Assembly (NCBI GenBank): GCA_003118195.1
Contig: BEXV01000209.1
Location: forward strand, 50,195-114,194
From: Hemicentrotus pulcherrimus
Lineage: Eukaryota; Echinodermata; Echinoidea; Camarodonta; Strongylocentrotidae
Length of the DNA: 64,000 nucleotides
Direction: 5' to 3'
The stretch's first letter is position 1, and every line of letters begins with the position of its first letter. The notes under the pieces are model-generated. The model saw only the letters and a program-made list of their open reading frames with translations, was not told the origin of the DNA and did not search any database. The translations under genes and the position numbers were made by a program. Shown one piece after another: positions 58,327 through 64,000 of this stretch.

Positions 58327-58327
58327 C
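58280..58327. repeat. (GA)n microsatellite
   Basis: Nearly pure GA repeat, purines on plus, 40 bp left of element I copy 2. Confidence 0.95.
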
Positions 58328-58370
58328 AAGTGAGTGAAATAGAAAACGAAATAAAAGAAGAGCATTTTAA

Positions 58371-58727
58371 AGGTAAAGACTAGTATTGGAAACGCCCCAA
58401 TTTCAAAAAATGGAATGGAAGCTCTCATTACCAATCATGTGAAAGAATATGTTTTGACTAATACATGATGATAACAAATTTGCCGGGAAACCACCTACTG
58501 ATTCATATATTTGTTTCTCTCATGATCTGTGAGAGATATAGGATAGTCCCATATACATCTTTCTGTGTTTAGTGCTTGCAATTTTACGAAGAATGGGCCA
58601 AATTTCTTATCATTTTGATGATTCAAGAACCTTGCAGATGCTAGATGCTAGATGATCAACCTTTTCTGATCGATTCCACAACGTTTCTTTCACAATGCAA
58701 TCGCATGACCATAACTGGTCTTTACCT
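58371..58727 (-). mobile_element. Family I TTAA/AGG MITE, copy 2
   Basis: TTAA at 58367-58370 and 58728-58731 flank 357 bp with ends AGGTAAAGACTAGTATTGG and, on minus, AGGTAAAGACCAGTTATGG. The body is the complement of 30320-30696 over its whole length. Ends and target sites are intact here, so this copy defines the family. CATCTAG...ATGCTAGATGCTAGATG near 58640 is a small internal duplication missing in copy 1. Confidence 0.9.
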
Positions 58728-58731
58728 TTAA

Positions 58732-61370
58732 TAGTAACTGTTTGATGATAATATATTAACATGATCTGTTTTGCATCAACCTGGTTTTATTGATTTACAT
58801 ATCATCGCACTCATGAAACTTCATCAAATTGATATTTCTGTCTCAACTTTCATAAAGAATATTCTAATAGGTTCGTATATTTATATATTAAGGTTTATTT
58901 AAAAAATCCTTTTCACGCTGAAAGAATATGGTTTAGTATATGTCAGTGCATATTTGTGAAAACCTCTCAGTTAATTTAATGTAATTTGGGTTAATTTATG
59001 ATTAGGTACGGTTCATGGGGAAATATGGTTATGTAAACCCAAATCATTTTGATTTGTGACCTGATCCTCATCTTGATATATTTTCAAATTTAATATAAGG
59101 TTTCTGCATGATTTTGTCATTGGCATAATACTTTTTAGATTTGGATTTTTGTTGTTGATGGAATTAATTATTAATGTTACATTTTGTAAAGCAGACAATA
59201 TCAACATTTAGCTACGTGTAATAAGCCATTTAAATGATATTGAGTTCAAATTCCACGATTCTAGTTCTGTGGTATTCACAATAGACAAACAATCGATGAC
59301 TAACAAGCGATGATGTCACAACCCATATTCAAGTTGGCAATTTGTCTGTAGAAGATAGCCATTAAGTTCCATTAAGTTTGATTTTATTTTTTAATTTCTT
59401 AACATTGTTTTTTATTTTCTTTACGCAATTATAGTATAAAAAGCAGACACTGCTCGAAACCAACCCAATTCGAGGGAACACCTACAGTCCACAAAACCTT
59501 TGATGTTTTGGCATTCAGAGAGACAGACCAAACCCGTCCCATCAATATCCTGCCCCAAATACCCACCAGTGCCCCTTTCCTTGTCGATTCTCTACTCTAA
59601 ATATATGCACGTTGTACTTTATATGTCAGGACAACCCCTTCCCCACCCCTCCAACCTCATCCTCTTCCCAGCCACTAACCCATTCGAGTGTCAGGAGAGT
59701 TTTACTTTCCGATCACGTTTGCTGCTTTATCGATGACATTTTAGAACAACGATAGCGACCATTTGCTTTTATCGCACCGTTTATCTTTGGAGTCTGAGTG
59801 CCAGTGCTGTGGAAAATGAGTATTTGGCTTCCTATTATTCTGGCTTTACAACCTTATTTGGTACCGTACGGGGAATATGCCAGAAAGTAGTCTGCTCTAA
59901 TAGTTGTATTATGGAATGGACGTTATCTTAATGTGTTTGCAAATAGTGCCAATTACCCGTATAATACCGAGGTCACAAAGATGAATACAAACTGTAGAAG
60001 TGCAAACAGTATACCTAACTGTTGCTACATTAAATACAAGTCACATTTTTTATGGAGTTGAGTAGTTATGCACTTTCTTTACTCCGAAATGAGACAGGCG
60101 GAAATCACGATTATTTCGATAACATGACAGTGCCACTCTCATATAATCCTGATATAAGTCGAGTTTCTCGTTTACACGTAGTTATATCGTAGTTGTTTGT
60201 TTTTGTTAACACCATACGCCCTTTTTCAATTTATATTCTTTTGTAGCATACTTCTATTGAAAAATGTAGGGCTGTCATTTATATGTACACATTGTTATGA
60301 AACCTTTTTAGATATACCTGCAATAATAGATGAAGTCAAAATGTAATGTATAAGCGCAATAGATGTTGTAGGACAGAATGATAAGTAATTAAAGAGAAGG
60401 TTGAATACCGGAACGGATGGCAAAAGTAGGTTGAGAGATTTCACCTCTAGATGCTTTATTGTAATATAGTTGCGAAATATCATAGTTAACTCACCAAAAA
60501 CACATACAACTATTTTCAATTGAAATACGCCATTTTCCACATAGTGAAACATCTCAACAAACTGTTGATCCCTTATTCTTAACACAGTCCTTCTCATCAT
60601 AGCGATATGGAGTCAATGTATTCATTGCTTCGATGTTTTTGAAACCATACACGACACAAGTAGTGTCAATTTCAACACGGAAAACACACATACTTAAATA
60701 ACATCAAAGTTATTATTATATCACATTTCTAAAGTGGTAACAGAAAACAAACTGTTGATTCCATACTTATGTGTGCTTGGCAGTTCTTACGATGATGATG
60801 TTTTCGTGCTCATTGGGCAGGATAATAGAAGTCATGATACAGTCCTTCTAACCTGCACCAGCTCCGATCGTAATTAGTTGTCAAAGTAGCTTTCGAACTA
60901 GACATATAAATGTGTCCTTGGTCGCATGAATGACTAGCCAAGCGAAGTGTTTAATCCTGTCTGTGTCGCGTAGGTTTAGAGTTCAATGGGCACATCATCT
61001 TTTCATGTACGGAAAATTAAAAAAAGTCCTCGTGTTGGCACATTCGATATGCACATGCTTGTACAACATCATTTGTAAATAATGATATTACCTACTGAAA
61101 ATAAAGGTTATATATCTGAGCCCCGTTGCAATAAACTACCCACTGATGTAAACTTTGCCTGTCGTATCCAAAACAATGGCAATTTTACTCAACAACTGGT
61201 GATATTAAAGAGAAGGTTGAGTTCTAGGAAGAGGTGAAAAATGATTCGTGAACTTTATCATTTGTTATTATACAAGTGTGGAAGAACATCAGATAAGGCA
61301 TGTTCCGTGAAAAGCATGGCTCTTCGAATGCCTGCATATTCTAAATATCTCATGTTTATCGTAAAACTCG
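58732..61370. other. Gene-free stretch
   Basis: A C-rich frame at 59500-59736 lacks support. ATTAAAGAGAAGGTTGA occurs at about 60387 and again at about 61204, hinting at a small dispersed repeat. No gene. Confidence 0.4.
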
Positions 61371-61778
61371 GGGGGGGGGGGGNNNNNNNNNNNNNNNNNN
61401 NNNNNNNNNNNNNNNNNNNNNNNNNNNNNNNNNNNNNNNNNNNNNNNNNNNNNNNNNNNNNNNNNNNNNNNNNNNNNNNNNNNNNNNNNNNNNNNNNNNN
61501 NNNNNNNNNNNNNNNNNNNNNNNNNNNNNNNNNNNNNNNNNNNNNNNNNNNNNNNNNNNNNNNNNNNNNNNNNNNNNNNNNNNNNNNNNNNNNNNNNNNN
61601 NNNNNNNNNNNNNNNNNNNNNNNNNNNNNNNNNNNNNNNNNNNNNNNNNNNNNNNNNNNNNNNNNNNNNNNNNNNNNNNNNNNNNNNNNNNNNNNNNNNN
61701 NNNNNNNNNNNNNNNNNNNNNNNNNNNNNNNNNNNNNNNNNNNNNNNNNNNNNNNNNNNNNNNNNNNNNNNNNNNNNN
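61371..61778. other. Poly-G run and assembly gap (396 N)
   Basis: The G run at 61371-61382 leads into N at 61383-61778. Frames across it are meaningless. Confidence 0.95.
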
Positions 61779-63722
61779 GGGCTGGAGGGACTGGCTTTGT
61801 TGTTGCGGAAGATCAATTCATAATATGGATCTTATGCTGACTTTTCATAATTAAACTCATTATTTTTTAAAGCACAAATTAAAATAATTTCCAAAGATAA
61901 TCAAGCGAAACCTGGTTTAATTAATTAGTGGTTTGATTCAACAACGTTGTTTGTTATTCAGTGAAAGTTTTTTTTATTTTCATAAATTATCACTGATTTT
62001 TAGTAAAGTAGACATGGCTCCTTACTCGAATATAAACCGAGGTTCGTTCCCTTCATCTGTGATGGACACAATACTTGCAAACACACTGGGTTTGCTGATC
62101 TACCAATGATAGCTTGCAGTATCGAGTCAGTCGTGTCATCTTGTTTTCCTATCACAATGCTTTTATTTAGCTAGCTGGAGAAAGCCGATTCTCAGATTGA
62201 AAACAAACTCTCTCGGGAACACTGTGACATTTGATACAACCCTGCTAAGCAATTCTAGGAGAGTATTGTGATCTTTGGTGAGAGTTACTGACGCCATACA
62301 GGTAAGGTAGATAATGAAGAACAGAATTAAGGAGCATAGACACGAGCAAAGGATAATGAATTTGGTATAGCATCAACAACGTACTAATATTAAGCGAAAC
62401 ATGCAAATATACACACACGCAACAGATGGATAATTCTCAATATATAAATTTAAATTGGATCGTATAATGCATTTGAACTAGACCAAGGTGGCTTTTCTTG
62501 TCATCAAATGTCACAGTCAAATTTGTATATGGCTGTGTCAATAACGGGCATATCGTCTGGATACGGTAAAATGATGAATGTTTAGCAGTATTTTAAAAAT
62601 AATTTTCCTGTTAACTAATAAGGTAGTTTGGGAGAAAATCTGTTAACATTTTTATCTTTTCCTTCCCTATATATGAAAATGCTTAAGGTGCTGTTCCCTG
62701 TTTTCTATATACGGTACATAACGATATGTATCGGGGTAATAGCTGGACTTTGGTATTAGTCAGAAAGTACCTCCACGATTGTCTTTAAGTAGAGTAAATC
62801 ATTAATAGAAATGTACCAATGTTCTTGCCTAAGAGGCAAGTGATATAGAAAATGAATGTTTGACTAATGATCGAACCATAATGTTTGTCACATCCTCAGA
62901 CCATGAAAACACACCAAAGCAGATGGTCAATGGATAGGAGTAACCATGGCGACAGACTCCCGCGGGGACGTACGTACCTGCAAGCCCGTCTATTTGTTTT
63001 TCGGTAGACGTTCAGGGAATGAGATTAAGGACAATGAACATAGACTTGACGGGTGGTTAAATCAACACGGAAAGAGTTATGTCTAATTTTATCCCTTGAA
63101 GATCATAAAGATACCAAAAGGATTGTACATGTTATTTTTTAATGTTGAAATCTTACTTTAATACAGTTGGAGTCAGCATTTATCTCCTTACCTCCATAGC
63201 TGCTTTATTGGAACTACGTTTATTACTTTTGATTTGTTATCAGATGAAAATTATATACTGTTATTTCGGGAGTATCAAATATATTGTTAACCTGATTCCA
63301 ATGATGAACGTCAATAAATCCTTAACAAAAATTCATGCATCGTAAAAATGAAAATGATGGCACAGATCAAGTTACCTTTCATATATTTATCGGCAATCAG
63401 TACAAGGACTAATAAATCAATTTAATTCCGCTGATTATGCTCGTTAAAATGATTAGCCAAGTACTTGTTAGATTCACACTAATAATGAGAGACTAAGAAG
63501 GCATGTGTATCATACGGGTATAGCTCATTTATAGAATTGAATGATTCGAAATATATAAAAAATAGATAATTAATGTTTGACATTACCTCTATCATTCAAT
63601 AGAATTTTAACTTCTAGGTTATTTTTGAACTCCAATCATACCCATTCATCTTGATAGTTTTCTCTTCGAGACATCAAATCAAGTAAAAGGATTCTGTCTG
63701 CACAAGCCAATCATATGTGTTA
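61779..63722. other. Gene-free stretch with an X-box
   Basis: GTAACCATGGCGAC at 62940-62953 fits GTNRCC-AT-GGYNAC and sits in a short GC-rich patch (CTCCCGCGGGGACGTACGTAC). The rest is AT-rich without supportable frames. Confidence 0.4.
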
Positions 63723-63726
63723 TTAA

Positions 63727-64000
63727 AGGTACTATGTCCCTTTTGCAGCCAACCTCAAATGCTGTAGAACTTTTCAGGAATTATGAATATGTCATGTATG
63801 TCATATCTGTGAAATTTAAACGTTAGCAGTGTCCTCACATTCAAATTATGCAAGGAAACCCGTTTACTTGCTTGACTTCACTGTCAGACAATATTGAGTG
63901 ATTGGCTGGCTTTTTTCTTCTTTGGTAATAACATACATGAAAAGAGTTGTAAAGGATACATGAGCATTTGTCTACATCAATAACCCACTTCTTGAGAGGG
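63727..64000 (+). mobile_element. Family D TTAA/AGG MITE, copy 2 (runs off window)
   Basis: TTAA at 63723-63726, then AGGTACTATGTCCC. The body aligns with 11819-12045 in the same orientation (GGAATTATGAATATGTCATG, TCATATCTGTGAAATTTAAA, CATCAATAACCCACT). It lacks a 7-bp ACCAGGT present in copy 1. The right end lies beyond the window. Confidence 0.75.

Noticed and set aside
61241..61840. 199-codon plus frame and 175-codon minus frame across the third gap
   Set aside because: Open only because of N bases.

Overview
This is animal, not bacterial, DNA: AT-rich, intron-like or intergenic sequence with long gene-free stretches, dense interspersed repeats, many microsatellites, and three assembly gaps (27685-28304, 51233-51376, 61383-61778). 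A tRNA-derived SINE ending in an AGCGCTTTG...AGCGCTATATA body and an (ATT)n tail (28713-29022), together with the type of small DNA-transposon remnants present, suggests a marine deuterostome, most likely an echinoderm. The species cannot be fixed from sequence alone. No complete gene is visible.

Coding content is sparse and uncertain. The best candidate is a plus-strand terminal exon at 491-631, preceded by a good 3' splice site; its gene would lie mostly upstream of the window. Four weaker minus-strand exon candidates sit at 4935-5031, 32788-32992, 45832-46003 and 57110-57343. The last lies in a 127-codon cysteine-rich frame and would be a phase 1-1 exon. A TATA box with a short downstream frame lies at 7669-7939. 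None of these products could be identified. They need not belong to one gene and are too scattered to define a locus.

The strongest content is mobile-element remains. At least five sequence-distinct short families share one end structure: a TTAA target duplication and termini beginning AGG. They are A (3984-4753), B (3725-4888 and 18363-18744), C (27046-27548 plus a fragment at 41331-41395), D (11819-12229 and 63727 to the window end) and I (30320-30696 and 58371-58727, in opposite orientations). This matches what is known of Kolobok-type termini. Family A has inserted into a copy of family B, and the second B copy preserves the unoccupied site. Other DNA elements are a TA-flanked mariner-like inverted-repeat element (19327-19937), a possible 72-bp piggyBac-like element (9958-10029), CATCGTG-rich elements (35661-36150 and about 37860-38113), and three hairpin or fold-back sequences (20503-20667, 26852-26936, 38359-38539). 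Retroelement remains include a LINE pol fragment (31397-31684), LINE 3' tails and several SINE heads and tails.

Tandem structure includes a diverged 545/781-bp direct duplication whose copies carry CAC-type repeats of very different size (15679-17007), a degenerate GTGCCCC minisatellite (36446-37125), a 40-bp tandem array (3421-3712), and at least fourteen (GA)n tracts that all have the purine strand on plus. Poly-G at the left window edge and at two gap edges, plus a near-identical 237-bp duplication beside a single N (22227-22463 and 23179-23418), point to assembly artefacts.
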